A DNA stretch of 64,000 nt from DAIQNV01 sp038748775 (GCA_038748775.1 JBCDIT010000009.1:124001-188000), one strand, 5' to 3'. Positions 8,716 through 18,100 are shown, numbered from the stretch's first letter. The notes: a model not told the origin generated them from the sequence alone. A program made the numbers and translations.

Positions 8716-10122
8716 TTACGGGAAGATGCCTCGGAGCTTGTAGACCTTGCCGAGGTGCTCGAGGGCGGCGGCGAAGGACGCGGTTCGCAGATCGCATCCG
8801 TACCGCTCGCGAGCGGCGAGTGTGCGTCGGGCAGCGACGCACATGTGGCGGTTCAGTTCCCGGTCGACATGGGTGGCGTCCCACGTGACCGAGCTCTTGT
8901 TCTGGAGCCACTCGAAGTAGGAGACGGTGACACCGCCGGAGTTGGCGAGGATGGCGGGGATGACCTCGATGCCTCGCTCCATGAGCACACGGTCGCCGGC
9001 CGGATCACAGGGTGCGTTGGCGGCCTCGGCGAGCACCTTGCAGTCGAGCCAAGCGGCTTGCTTCGGCTTGATCATCTGCTCGAGAGCACCGGGGACGAAG
9101 ACATCGCACTTGGTGCGGTAGAAGTCTTCTTCGCTGATGACCTCAGCGCCCTGGCTGGCTTGGGTGCCGGCGCCGGTGCGGGTCGGTTCGTTCTCGTAGC
9201 CGGCGATGCCTCGGTTGCGTTCGGCGTAGTCGGAGAGCGAGTGGCAGTCGAGCCCGTTTTCGTGCCGCAGGGCGCCGGTGTGGTCCATGACCGAGACGAT
9301 CTTGGCGCCCATATCTTGAAGGATGCGCCCCGCCCAGGAGTTCACGTTACCGAAGCCCAGGAGGCTGACGGTCATGCCCTGGATTGGGAGGCCGATGCCC
9401 GGGAGCATCTCGGCGAGCACGTCGGCGACGCCCTGGCCTGTGGCCTTTTCACGCCCGGCCGAGCCGCCGAACTCGATGGGCTTGCCGGTGACGATGCGGA
9501 GCCCATCGTTGGCGTTGGAGTCCATGCCCATCATGTAGGTGTCGGCCATCCACGCCATCATCTGGGCGTTGGTGCCGACGTCGGGGGCGGGGATGTCGTA
9601 ATCGGGGCCGATCATCTGGGCGATGGCGCTGGTGAACCGGCGCGAGACGCGCTCGAGTTCGCCCGGGCTCAGGTCGCGCGGGTTGCACTTCACGCCGCCC
9701 TTGCCGCCGCCGAAGGGGACGCGGACGAGCGCGGTCTTCATGGTCATGAGCAGCGAGAGGGCCTTGACGTCATCGAGGTGAACGTCTTCGTGGAATCGGA
9801 TGCCGCCCTTGTAGGGACCGAGGGCGTTGTTGTGCTGGACCCGGTAGCCCTTGAACAGCTTGTGATGCCCGTCGTCCATGCGGACCGGGAAATGCACCAT
9901 GACCTCGTTCTTGGGCTGCGCGAGGATGATCCGCACGCGGTGCTTGAGGTCGATCATGTCCGCGGCCTTGAGCATGACGGCCACAGTCTGGAGATACAGG
10001 TTATCGGGATCAGACGGGAAACCGAGTTCGTCAAAGACCGGGTCGCGTGGGCCCAGCGATGAGGTTTCGTTGTTCATGGTGACAGGCTCGGCCTCAGTAG
10101 CGGAAGACGGAACGGTTGTCAT
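8716..10122 (-). CDS. gdhA: glutamate dehydrogenase (Glu/Leu/Phe/Val dehydrogenase family)
   Basis: A 468-residue hexameric-type dehydrogenase interconverting glutamate with 2-oxoglutarate plus ammonium. The substrate domain shows YKGGIRFH, the catalytic-lysine loop PFGGGKGGV and PAPDVGTN. The Rossmann domain shows SLLGFGNVNSWAG. Residues after the C-terminal SYFEWLQN block match the family. The annotated start at 10122 gives about 40 residues more than typical. An internal ATG at 10077 (MNNETSS) is an alternative, and neither has a strong Shine-Dalgarno sequence. Cofactor preference cannot be assigned safely from the fold motif alone. It diverges from rpsA across a 524-base gap. Confidence 0.93.
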   Translation of the reverse strand: MTTVPSSATEAEPVTMNNETSSLGPRDPVFDELGFPSDPDNLYLQTVAVMLKAADMIDLKHRVRIILAQPKNEVMVHFPVRMDDGHHKLFKGYRVQHNNALGPYKGGIRFHEDVHLDDVKALSLLMTMKTALVRVPFGGGKGGVKCNPRDLSPGELERVSRRFTSAIAQMIGPDYDIPAPDVGTNAQMMAWMADTYMMGMDSNANDGLRIVTGKPIEFGGSAGREKATGQGVADVLAEMLPGIGLPIQGMTVSLLGFGNVNSWAGRILQDMGAKIVSVMDHTGALRHENGLDCHSLSDYAERNRGIAGYENEPTRTGAGTQASQGAEVISEEDFYRTKCDVFVPGALEQMIKPKQAAWLDCKVLAEAANAPCDPAGDRVLMERGIEVIPAILANSGGVTVSYFEWLQNKSSVTWDATHVDRELNRHMCVAARRTLAARERYGCDLRTASFAAALEHLGKVYKLRGIFP

Positions 10123-10646
10123 CGTTCTTCAGGACCTCGAGGTCTGGGCCAACCGAGTGGGCGGTTGGCGGGTTGAGCGTCTCCGAACGCCCGATCGTCA
10201 ATACTCGTCCATGCCTTGGCCGTCGTCCACAAAGATCGTCGAGCCAAGGCCGGTCATCCGACGGTTGTCGGGACCCCGTCACCGGGGTAGGGGATTCCCG
10301 TGGACGCCGATCGTTGGCTGGGGCGCACAGCGGGGCCAATCCTATCCCACAAAAGGAAGCGCTTACATGTCCAATCGTCGGGAAAGTCGCTCGGCAACTT
10401 CGGGGTGATTCTGGGAGAGCCGACATCTTGGCGACCAGTGCCTAGTATCTCGGCCCCACGCCGGGACCCGAGGTGGCCGTGCGCACGGCTTTCGGAACGA
10501 CAACCGACCAACGCCCCAGCGGGGCATCCGGGAGCCGTGTTCGGTTCTTGGGGCGACGGCTCACCGATCCGCGCTGCCCGGCGGGCGACGGACATCGAGC
10601 TCTCGCGACACGCGGGCGGTCTGCCTGCGGGAAAGTCAACAAACGC
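10123..10646. other. divergent intergenic region gdhA / rpsA
   Basis: This 524-base region separates the oppositely directed gdhA and rpsA starts and should hold both promoters and the rpsA leader. A 13-codon frame at 10367-10408 has an AAGGAAG Shine-Dalgarno at 10353-10359. It is a candidate leader ORF only. GC-rich inverted segments occur but none forms an obvious terminator. No known riboswitch pattern was recognised. Confidence 0.4.
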
Positions 10647-12431
10647 ATGATCGATGAAACGCTGATCGCTTCCCTCGGGATCGATGACACCGACGCGCAG
10701 TCGCTGCTCGACGAGGTTTTCGGATCGGACGTCGACGCTGGCATGGAGCGCCTCGTCGGCGAGCGTGTGAGCGACCTTTCACCCGGCAAGCTGATCAAGG
10801 GACGCGTGATCGGGTTCTCGGGTGACGACGTGGTCGTCGAGGTGGGCCTGAAGAGCGAGGGGCTCATCCCGAAGGAAGAGTTCGGCGAAGAGCTCAGCAC
10901 CCTCAAGATCAATGACCAGGTCGACGTTCTCCTGGAGGCGATGGAGGGCGAGGGCGGCCTGATCCAGCTGAGCAAGCGGAAGGCCGATCGTCAGATCGCG
11001 TGGCAGCGGATCGTCGACACGACCGCCGAGGGCGACGCGGTCGAGGGCATCTGCATGCGGAAGATCAAGGGCGGCCTGCTCGTCGACATTGGCGTGCCGG
11101 TCTTCCTTCCCGCCTCGCAGGTCGACATCCGTCGCCCGCACGACATCGGCGAGTTCATCGGTCGCTCGATCCGCGCCGAGATCCTCAAGATCGACATCGA
11201 GCGTCGCAACATCGTGATCAGCCGCCGCAAGCTCATCGAGCACGAGCGTGACACCGCCAAGAAGCGTCTTCTCGAGACGCTCACCGAGGGCGAACTCGTC
11301 ACCGGCACCGTCAAGAACATCGCCGACTTCGGCGCGTTCGTTGACCTGGGCGGTATCGACGGTCTCCTGCACATCACCGACATGTCGTGGGGCCGCGTGA
11401 ACCACCCGAGCGAGATCGTCTCGATCGACCAGAAGGTCGAGGTGAAGGTGCTCAATATCGATCTCCAGAAGGAGAAGATCGCGCTCGGCCTCAAGCAGAA
11501 GGAAGCCAGCCCTTGGGAGGAGATCGAGGCGAAGTACCCGGTCGGCTCTCGTATCCGGGGCGAGGTGGTCAACATCATGTCGTACGGCGCGTTCATCCGC
11601 ATCGAAGACGGCATCGAGGGCCTGGTCCACATCTCCGAGATGTCGTGGACGCGCCGCGTGAACCACCCGAGCGAGATGGTCGAGCCGGGTCATGAAGTCG
11701 ACGTTGTTGTTCTCGATATCGACAAGAACAAGCAGGAGATCTCGCTTGGAATGAAGCAGACCGAGGTCAACCCTTGGGAACTCGTCAGCGAGAAGTACCC
11801 GGCCGGCACCGTCGTCCGCGGTGCGGTCCGCAACCTGGCGAACTACGGCGCGTTCATCGAGATCGAGCCTGGTATCGACGGTCTCCTGCACATCTCGGAC
11901 ATGAGCTGGACCAAGAAGGTCACGCACCCGAACGAGCTGTACAAGAAGGGCGACGACGTCGAATGCGTCGTGCTCGAGGTCGACCAGGAGAAGCAGCGCG
12001 TCTCGTTGGGCGTCAAGCAGCTCACCGAGGACCCCTGGGCCGAGGCGATCCCGGGCGCGTACCAGCCGGGCATGGTTGTCCGCGGCGTGGTCACCAAGAT
12101 CACCAACTTCGGTGTGTTCGTCGAGCTCGAGGATGATCTCGAAGGTTTGCTGCACATCTCCGAGCTGGCCGACCACAAGGTCGAGAACCCGCAGGACGTG
12201 GTGAAGGCCAACGAAGAGATCGACGTCAAGATCCTCCGTGTCGACATCCACGATCGCAAGATCGGCCTGAGCCTCAAGCGGGCCCAGTGGGGCGACAGCA
12301 CCGGCGGCGGCGAGGGCGGCGGCGGTGGCGGCGGCGAAGCCGGCTACGACTTCGGCCCGAAGGGCGACATGCCCGACCGCGGTGGTATGGACGACCACGG
12401 CTCGATGGGGACCGACAAGATCCAGTTCTAA
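10647..12431 (+). CDS. rpsA: 30S ribosomal protein S1
   Basis: A 594-residue S1 protein, which recruits mRNA to the 30S subunit. Six S1/OB-fold domains are readable: about residues 48-115, 133-199, 216-286, 303-373, 390-460 and 479-549. Domains 3 to 5 carry near-identical 'GLLHI(T/S)DMSW' segments, and the third and fourth share RVNHPSE. The first two are the divergent ribosome-binding type. The C-terminus ends in a glycine-rich, then acidic, tail of about 40 residues, absent from E. coli S1. ATG 10647 is where homology begins. The frame upstream to 10473 is Arg-rich and rejected. The Shine-Dalgarno is weak, as is common for S1 genes with structured leaders. A terminator follows at 12493. Confidence 0.96.
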   Translation: MIDETLIASLGIDDTDAQSLLDEVFGSDVDAGMERLVGERVSDLSPGKLIKGRVIGFSGDDVVVEVGLKSEGLIPKEEFGEELSTLKINDQVDVLLEAMEGEGGLIQLSKRKADRQIAWQRIVDTTAEGDAVEGICMRKIKGGLLVDIGVPVFLPASQVDIRRPHDIGEFIGRSIRAEILKIDIERRNIVISRRKLIEHERDTAKKRLLETLTEGELVTGTVKNIADFGAFVDLGGIDGLLHITDMSWGRVNHPSEIVSIDQKVEVKVLNIDLQKEKIALGLKQKEASPWEEIEAKYPVGSRIRGEVVNIMSYGAFIRIEDGIEGLVHISEMSWTRRVNHPSEMVEPGHEVDVVVLDIDKNKQEISLGMKQTEVNPWELVSEKYPAGTVVRGAVRNLANYGAFIEIEPGIDGLLHISDMSWTKKVTHPNELYKKGDDVECVVLEVDQEKQRVSLGVKQLTEDPWAEAIPGAYQPGMVVRGVVTKITNFGVFVELEDDLEGLLHISELADHKVENPQDVVKANEEIDVKILRVDIHDRKIGLSLKRAQWGDSTGGGEGGGGGGGEAGYDFGPKGDMPDRGGMDDHGSMGTDKIQF

Positions 12432-12492
12432 GAGCTGGTGCGGTCACCGCCACCGGCGGTACGACGGGCCCTTGGCCCCGGAACGAACGAGG

Positions 12493-12530
12493 GCACCCCG
12501 CGCGATGTATCGCTCGGGGTGCTTTCATTT
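12493..12530 (+). terminator. rho-independent terminator of rpsA
   Basis: Stem GCACCCCG (12493-12500) pairs with CGGGGTGC (12515-12522), followed by TTTCATTT. It lies 62 bases after the rpsA stop. Confidence 0.8.
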
Positions 12531-12569
12531 CGGAACGTTCTTGGGGGCGCCCGTGCGGACGCGGCGTGC

Positions 12570-12656
12570 TTAGCAGAGCACGAGATAGCTGAGGACGGTG
12601 AGGATGGCGACCCGCTTGTGGACCTCGGTGATGGCGAAGAGCGTCTTCGATTTCAT
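12570..12656 (-). CDS. candidate 28-residue small hydrophobic protein
   Basis: A 28-codon ORF, ATG to TAA, on the minus strand between the rpsA terminator and the next gene. It has an unusually good initiation region: AGGAG (complement of 12664-12668) exactly 7 bases before the ATG. The peptide starts MKSKTLF, has a basic middle (HKR) and ends with a hydrophobic run, VAILTVLSYLVLC. That suggests a small membrane-associated peptide. No family is recognised. It diverges from the secreted-protein gene that follows. It could be a chance ORF, but the Shine-Dalgarno spacing argues for translation. Confidence 0.4.
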   Translation of the reverse strand: MKSKTLFAITEVHKRVAILTVLSYLVLC

Positions 12657-12795
12657 GTCGTGTCTCCTGATGTCAGCAGGAGAGATGCAGACGGCGTGCC
12701 GGAAGTGGCCGAGGGGCTTCGGGGGGGCGCTGACGCGGTCCCGGAGCCGACTGCCGGACATTTTCGGACCGGGTGTTGCGTGCACGCATCGCCCG

Positions 12796-14601
12796 GTGCC
12801 GCGGGGCGACATCGCGTGTCTTGCTTTCGTCCTCACCTCGCTGGTGAGCGTGCCTGCCTTCGCTCAGCCGATACCGAGCGAGGCGATGGACGGGTACAAC
12901 GCGGTCGCGTCCTATATCCGCGATCTCGATGAGTCCGCGGCGGCACCGCCCGGGCTGCCGTCGGTCGACGCGGCCGGCGTGATCGTTTCGCTCGAAGGTG
13001 AGATCGTGGGGGAGGGGTTTGCTGCCGCCAGCTCGGCGAATGATCGCCGCCGGGTCGCGTTTCAGGCGTTGCGTCGCGCGATGGTGGGGACGCGCCGGGC
13101 GGTCGCCCGGTCGGGAGCGAGCCCGGATGATCTGATGATTTCCGTGGAGTTTTCTGGTCCGCCGGTTTCGCTTCTCGGTGGCGATCTCAACGCCCCGGCG
13201 TCGGACTGGCAGCTCGGGGTTTCGGGCCCGAGCGTTCGGCCGGGCATCGAGGGCGTGATTGTTCGGGTCGTTCGCGACGGAGGTTCGATCGTTGCGACGC
13301 GTTCACCGACGTGGATGCTCCGGAGAGGGATCGGTCCGACCGGTGCGGTGCACGCCTGTGTTGCCGAGCTTTCGGATGACCCGGCTCTCGCTGGGCTGCA
13401 GGTGCCCGACCTTGCGAACCGTGGATTTTCGTTCTCGACGTACAAGACGGTTCACCTGGCGCAGCTCGAGCCGCGAGGCGGTCCGGCGTTCTTGTCTCGG
13501 GGTGGGCACTACGTCGACTTGGCTTTGGTGTCGAGCAACGCGCTGCCGCGGTTTGGGGAGCGGCTCGCGTCGCACCTGCGGTCGAGGGCGTGGCCCGGCG
13601 GCGAGCCCTACGGGATGCTCGGCTCGCTCGACGCGACCCGGGGGCGGTACACGCCGCCGATCGCGGCGCCGGCGGAGCAGGCGTTCGCGGTGTCCGCGAT
13701 GTTCGCTTGGGCTAGGGCTCCTTGGCTGACGGAAACGGAACGGAACGCGTCGCTCGAGTTTGCGCAGGGTGTGCTCGATGACCTCGCTGAGCGTGATGAA
13801 GTTGAACCAGACCCGACGGGGTCGGTGGTCTATGCCGCGGCGACGTTCGTTGCGCTCACGTCGCCAGGGGCGGAGCGGACGGAGAAACTGGTCGGCCTGA
13901 CGAACAGGTGCGTCGCGGTCGTCCGACCTGTGCTGCCCGATGCCGGAGCGGGGGCGGGGCTTCCGCTCGGGGTTCGTGGGCTGATCGCGCTGGCGGCGGT
14001 GCGCATGCACACTGTGGGCGAACTGAGTCTTGAAGACGCGGCGTCATCGGTCGCGGCGGCGTACGAAGCGTCGACGCCGGAGAGCTTGGTGGCGCTGATG
14101 CCCTTCCTCGGGCTCGCGTCGGTTGAGCTGTCGGAGGCGGAAGGGGCGCCGGTCAGGGCGTCTCGGGCGTTGCGCGAGATGAGGCAGTTAACCGATCGAT
14201 TCCGCGTGCAGGCCGAAGACGTTGATGGGCTTGGACGCGACCTGGTGGGGGGCATCGTCTTCCTGACGGGTGGGACGCCCCTGCCGACGTGGCAGACGCT
14301 TCGGCCGGTCGTGTTCGAGTCGGTGATGCTCGGGCACGCAGAGTTGACGCCCGGGACGATCCGCGAGGGGGAACTCCCGAGTCGGATTGCTCAGCACGCG
14401 CAGTCGCTCCGGTTCGTTTCGCAGCTCACAGCGAGACGACACGAGGCGTACTCGTACTCGAAACCGGCGTTCGCGCTCGGCGGGGTCCGCACGGCGCTGT
14501 GGTCGAACGAGATGCCCGTCGAGGCGACGGCGCTCGCGCTCTGGGCGGTGGCGGAAACGGCGATCTCGCTCGAACGGGTGGCGTCTCGGAACGCTCCCTA
14601 G
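12796..14601 (+). CDS. secreted protein of unknown function
   Basis: From GTG 12796 the protein is 601 residues and starts with a classical signal peptide (Arg near the N-terminus, a hydrophobic core, then VPAFA before QPIP). The mature part has an N-terminal alpha/beta region with 'GVIVSLEGEIVGEG' and a long Ala/Leu-rich helical C-terminal half resembling an alpha/alpha barrel. I recognise no family or catalytic motif. The open frame extends to ATG 12598. That would place 66 odd residues before the signal peptide and overlap the minus-strand small ORF, so the later start is preferred although no Shine-Dalgarno precedes it. ATG 12685 has AGGAG only 2 bases away and is less likely. Confidence 0.6.
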   Translation: MPRGDIACLAFVLTSLVSVPAFAQPIPSEAMDGYNAVASYIRDLDESAAAPPGLPSVDAAGVIVSLEGEIVGEGFAAASSANDRRRVAFQALRRAMVGTRRAVARSGASPDDLMISVEFSGPPVSLLGGDLNAPASDWQLGVSGPSVRPGIEGVIVRVVRDGGSIVATRSPTWMLRRGIGPTGAVHACVAELSDDPALAGLQVPDLANRGFSFSTYKTVHLAQLEPRGGPAFLSRGGHYVDLALVSSNALPRFGERLASHLRSRAWPGGEPYGMLGSLDATRGRYTPPIAAPAEQAFAVSAMFAWARAPWLTETERNASLEFAQGVLDDLAERDEVEPDPTGSVVYAAATFVALTSPGAERTEKLVGLTNRCVAVVRPVLPDAGAGAGLPLGVRGLIALAAVRMHTVGELSLEDAASSVAAAYEASTPESLVALMPFLGLASVELSEAEGAPVRASRALREMRQLTDRFRVQAEDVDGLGRDLVGGIVFLTGGTPLPTWQTLRPVVFESVMLGHAELTPGTIREGELPSRIAQHAQSLRFVSQLTARRHEAYSYSKPAFALGGVRTALWSNEMPVEATALALWAVAETAISLERVASRNAP

Positions 14602-14801
14602 GGGAGGTTTGATCGCTCCGTAGCGGCCTCCGGCCGCACACTCGCTTGCGGAACCCGCGCCGGAGTCAATCCGGCGGGCTTCCGGTCGAGAAAGCTGAGT
14701 TCGTGGCGATAAACGTTCCGTGAAGACGCGCTAGGGCTTGGCGGGTCGGCCGAGAGATCCGGTGAAAATGAAGCACGATTTGCTTTGTGATTCGTCCCCT
14801 C

Positions 14802-14826
14802 GCGGGCCGCGGAAACCCGCTTTTTG
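14802..14826 (+). terminator. possible terminator upstream of gyrA
   Basis: Short stem GCGGG (14802-14806) / CCCGC (14816-14820) followed directly by TTTTT. It lies 200 bases after the secreted-protein stop and just before a TACACT -10-like hexamer (14840-14845) that precedes gyrA. The short stem keeps confidence modest. Confidence 0.4.
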
Positions 14827-14881
14827 ATCGGCGTGAACCTACACTCTGAAGCCCGGAACTCGGGCCCTTCAGGAGTGCTCA

Positions 14882-17671
14882 ATGGTCGATCAGCCACCCG
14901 GCGACGGATCGGGCGAGATGTCGCGAACGCCGGCGACTCCAGCGAACGGAGAGACCGTCCCAGGTGCAGGTCGGATCATCGATCTCAAGATCGAGTCCGA
15001 GTTGCAGGACAGCTATCTCACCTATGCGATGAGCACGATCATGGACCGGGCGTTGCCCGACGTCCGCGACGGGCTCAAGCCTTCGCAGCGACGCATCCTT
15101 GTCGCGATGAACGATCTGAAGCTTCGCCCAGGCAAGAAGCACATCAAGTGCGCGAAGATCGCCGGTGACACGTCGGGTAACTACCACCCCCACGGCGAGG
15201 GCGTGATCTACCCGACTTTGGTCGGCATGGCGCAGAAGTGGAAGATGCGCGTCCCGCTGGTCGACCCGCAGGGCAACTTCGGTTCGATCGACGGCGATCC
15301 GCCGGCGGCGATGCGGTACACCGAAGCCCGCCTGCACTACGCGGCGGTCGACATGCTGGCCGACCTCGACCTCGACACCGTCGATACCCAGCCGAACTAC
15401 GACGACCGGTTGACCGAGCCGACGGTGCTCCCGGGCAAGTTCCCGAACCTGCTCATCAACGGGGGTATGGGCATCGCGGTCGGCATGGCGACCAGCCTGC
15501 CTCCGCACAACCCGGCCGAGATCCTCGACGCGATCATCCGCGTTGTTCGCGATCCCTCGCTCAACGCGCTCGACCTCATGCAGGACGTCGTCTCGACCGA
15601 GGAGGGCGAGGACGGCAAGATCGAGCGCTTGGGTGTCAAGGGGCCCGACTTCCCGACCGGCGGCGTGATCCTGGGGAGGCGGGGGATCATCGACGCGTAC
15701 ACCTCAGGGCGCGGCAAGGTGACCGTCCGGGGTGAATGCCACGTCGAAGAGGTCGGAAAGTCTGGGCGTCAGCAGATCGTGATCGATTCGATCCCGTATT
15801 CGCTGGTGCAAGAGACGCTGGTGACGCGGATCGTCGACGCGGTGCGTGACGAGCGGATCAAGGACATCTCTGATGTCCGCAACGAGTCGGGTCGCAACGC
15901 CCAGTCGCGCGTGGTCGTCGAGTTGAAGAAGGGTGCCGATCCTGCGGTCGTCGAAAACCAGCTCTACCAGAACACACCGCTCCAGCAGACGTTCAGCATC
16001 ATCAACATCGCCCTGGTCAACCGCCAGCCCCGCACGCTGGGGCTCCGCGAACTGATCGGGTGCTACATCGATCACCGCGTCGAAGTGATCCGACGCCGGA
16101 CGATGCACCTTCTCCGCGAGGCGAAAAAGGAAGCCCACCGTTTGGAGGGCATGATCTATGCGGTCACCGATATCGACGAGGTGGTCCGCCTGATCCGTTC
16201 GAGCCGGACACGCGAAGAGGCGATCCAGAAGCTCATGGACCGCCGGTACCGGATCCCGCAGACGCACCCGGCGCACGCGTCGCTCCCGCAGCGCCTCAAG
16301 GACAAGCTCGAAGTCGCTGAGGCGGCCGGGGGGATCGCCCTGACCCGGGTGCAGGCCGAGGTCATCGGCTCGATGCGCCTGATCCAGCTTGTGGGTCTCG
16401 AGATCGAACGCCTGGTCGACAACTACACCAAGGTCGTCGCGCAGATCGAAGACTACGAGGACATCCTCGCGAGCCCGAGCCGCGTCGAGGACATGATCGT
16501 CGACGACTGCGAGGAGATGAAGTCGCGGTACGGCTCGGGAGAGCCGGGCAAGCGGCTCACGTCGATCGAGGACGCGGCCGGCGACATCGACATCGAGTCG
16601 CTCATCCAGCAGGAAGATATGGTCGTTACGATCACGCGGGGCGGCTTCGTCAAGCGTGTGGCGGCGTCAACCTACGCGGCCCAGGGCCGCGGCGGCAAGG
16701 GCATTCGGGCCGCGGACTCGAAGGACAACGACGACTTTGTCTCGCACCTTTTCGTCGCGAGCACGCACGACGACTTGCTGGCGTTCACCGATCTCGGTCG
16801 CGTGTTCAAGCTCAAGGTCTACGAGCTGCCCGAAGCGAGCCGGACGAGCCGTGGGCGGGCGATTCAGAACTACATCCAGCTCAAGGCTGGCGAACGGACG
16901 TGCGCTTACCTGACTGTGAAGGACTTCGGTTCGACCGAGGACAACCTGCTCTTCGTTTCGAAGCGGGGTCTCGTCAAGCGCACGAGCCTGAGCGCCTATC
17001 GCAACGTCAACCGCTCGGGCCTGATCGCGGTCGGGCTCAAGGACGAAGACGCGCTCTTCGACGTCCGTCAGACGTCCGGCGCCGACGACGTGATGCTGCT
17101 CACGTCGGCCGGGATGGCGATCCGTTTCAACGAAGACCCCGAGCGGGGCGGCGCCCGCCTCATGGGGCGTTCGGCGGCGGGTGTCAAGGGCATCGAGATG
17201 CCCGGCGATATCGAGATCATTGGCGTCGCGGTGATCCCTGCGGGCACGGCCGACGAGACCTTCGACCTGCTGACGGTGACCGACAAGGGGTACGGCAAGC
17301 GGACCGACGTCAACGAGTACCTGGTCAAGTCTGAGGACGGGACGACCCGGGCACAATCCCGGGGTGGCAAGGGCCGCATCGATATCAAGCTCAGTGCGAA
17401 GAACGGGCGTCCGGTGGCGTCGTTCGCGGTGGCCTCGGGCGATGACGTTGTGTTTATCACCAGACGGGGCCAGCTCGTGCGGACCCCGGTTGACGGGATC
17501 AGCCGCTACGGCCGGGGTGCCCAGGGGGTGCGGGTCGTGGGCCTTCGCGACGGCGACCAACTGATCGCGGCCGCGAGGGTGGTCGAATCGGCCGGTGAGG
17601 AGCCGGGCGAAGGCTCTGATGAGGCTTCGGGCGAGGGTGCGGCGAACGCTCCGTCGGCAGACGAGAGCTGA
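14882..17671 (+). CDS. gyrA: DNA gyrase subunit A
   Basis: A 929-residue type IIA topoisomerase subunit that cleaves and rejoins DNA with GyrB (not in the window). The catalytic tyrosine is Y146 in AAMRYTEARL. The winged-helix region reads HPHGEGVIYPTLV. Aligned on the catalytic Tyr (offset 24 from E. coli), E. coli Ser83 is G107 and Asp87 is P111, the two main quinolone-contact positions. The C-terminal pinwheel includes QGRGGKG, a near-perfect GyrA box, and a second QSRGGKG, which favours gyrase over topoisomerase IV. Extensions of about 24 N-terminal residues and an acidic Gly/Ala/Glu tail are present. A TACACT -10-like hexamer lies about 37 bases before the ATG. The STAS gene follows after 37 bases. 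Confidence 0.95.
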   Translation: MVDQPPGDGSGEMSRTPATPANGETVPGAGRIIDLKIESELQDSYLTYAMSTIMDRALPDVRDGLKPSQRRILVAMNDLKLRPGKKHIKCAKIAGDTSGNYHPHGEGVIYPTLVGMAQKWKMRVPLVDPQGNFGSIDGDPPAAMRYTEARLHYAAVDMLADLDLDTVDTQPNYDDRLTEPTVLPGKFPNLLINGGMGIAVGMATSLPPHNPAEILDAIIRVVRDPSLNALDLMQDVVSTEEGEDGKIERLGVKGPDFPTGGVILGRRGIIDAYTSGRGKVTVRGECHVEEVGKSGRQQIVIDSIPYSLVQETLVTRIVDAVRDERIKDISDVRNESGRNAQSRVVVELKKGADPAVVENQLYQNTPLQQTFSIINIALVNRQPRTLGLRELIGCYIDHRVEVIRRRTMHLLREAKKEAHRLEGMIYAVTDIDEVVRLIRSSRTREEAIQKLMDRRYRIPQTHPAHASLPQRLKDKLEVAEAAGGIALTRVQAEVIGSMRLIQLVGLEIERLVDNYTKVVAQIEDYEDILASPSRVEDMIVDDCEEMKSRYGSGEPGKRLTSIEDAAGDIDIESLIQQEDMVVTITRGGFVKRVAASTYAAQGRGGKGIRAADSKDNDDFVSHLFVASTHDDLLAFTDLGRVFKLKVYELPEASRTSRGRAIQNYIQLKAGERTCAYLTVKDFGSTEDNLLFVSKRGLVKRTSLSAYRNVNRSGLIAVGLKDEDALFDVRQTSGADDVMLLTSAGMAIRFNEDPERGGARLMGRSAAGVKGIEMPGDIEIIGVAVIPAGTADETFDLLTVTDKGYGKRTDVNEYLVKSEDGTTRAQSRGGKGRIDIKLSAKNGRPVASFAVASGDDVVFITRRGQLVRTPVDGISRYGRGAQGVRVVGLRDGDQLIAAARVVESAGEEPGEGSDEASGEGAANAPSADES

Positions 17672-17708
17672 GCCGGTCCGGCTCGGTCGTATCGGCTACG
17701 CTGGGCGC

Positions 17709-18086
17709 ATGGCCATCGACTGGTCCGACACGATCGTTCTCGCCCAGCTTTCCGACGAGCCCAGTCTGTCCGAGGAGCTCAACGCGCTCATCGACCGCTT
17801 GGGCAAAGCCGATCCGGCGACCGCGCCCCACGTCGTCCTCGATTTTTCCGAGTGCACGTATCTCAACAGCTCCAACATCGCCCAGTTGCTCCGCGTCGCC
17901 AAACGGCTCGAGCAGGCGGGTCGCCAGCTCCGCATGTGCGGGATGGGCGACGAGGTGTGGAGCGTGATGATGGTGACCGGGCTCGACAAGATGTTCCGGT
18001 TCGCGCCGGACACGATGACCGCCCTGGCCGGTCTGCAGATCGAGGAGCCCGACGCGCCGGCTCCGGATGCACCGGCGGACCAGTAA
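17709..18086 (+). CDS. STAS-domain anti-sigma factor antagonist
   Basis: A 125-residue STAS protein of the SpoIIAA/RsbV type, which frees a sigma factor or other target by binding its serine kinase/anti-sigma factor. The conserved segment is FSECTYLNSSNIAQLL; one of the two adjacent serines is the expected phosphorylation site. A Pro/Ala/Asp-rich tail of about 15 residues follows. ATG 17709 has no Shine-Dalgarno. A TACGCT hexamer at 17697-17702 ends 6 bases before it, consistent with a leaderless mRNA. It faces the SpoIIE-type phosphatase gene with 14 bases between stops, so the pair probably forms a partner-switch module. No matching HATPase kinase is nearby. Confidence 0.82.
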   Translation: MAIDWSDTIVLAQLSDEPSLSEELNALIDRLGKADPATAPHVVLDFSECTYLNSSNIAQLLRVAKRLEQAGRQLRMCGMGDEVWSVMMVTGLDKMFRFAPDTMTALAGLQIEEPDAPAPDAPADQ

Positions 18087-18100
18087 CCCAAAGCGAGCTG

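Noticed and set aside
8755..10062. A 435-codon open frame on the plus strand, antisense to glutamate dehydrogenase
   Set aside because: Composition is Gly/Asp/Val/His-rich with no family resemblance, while the opposite strand encodes a complete enzyme.
10779..12398. A 539-codon open frame on the minus strand, antisense to rpsA
   Set aside because: Repetitive Asp/Val/His-rich translation mirrors the repeated S1 domains of rpsA. No start signal or motif.
12598..12795. Upstream start (ATG 12598 or 12685) for the secreted protein
   Set aside because: Either would put 37 or more unrelated residues before a classical signal peptide, and the first overlaps the minus-strand small ORF. ATG 12685 has a Shine-Dalgarno only 2 bases away.
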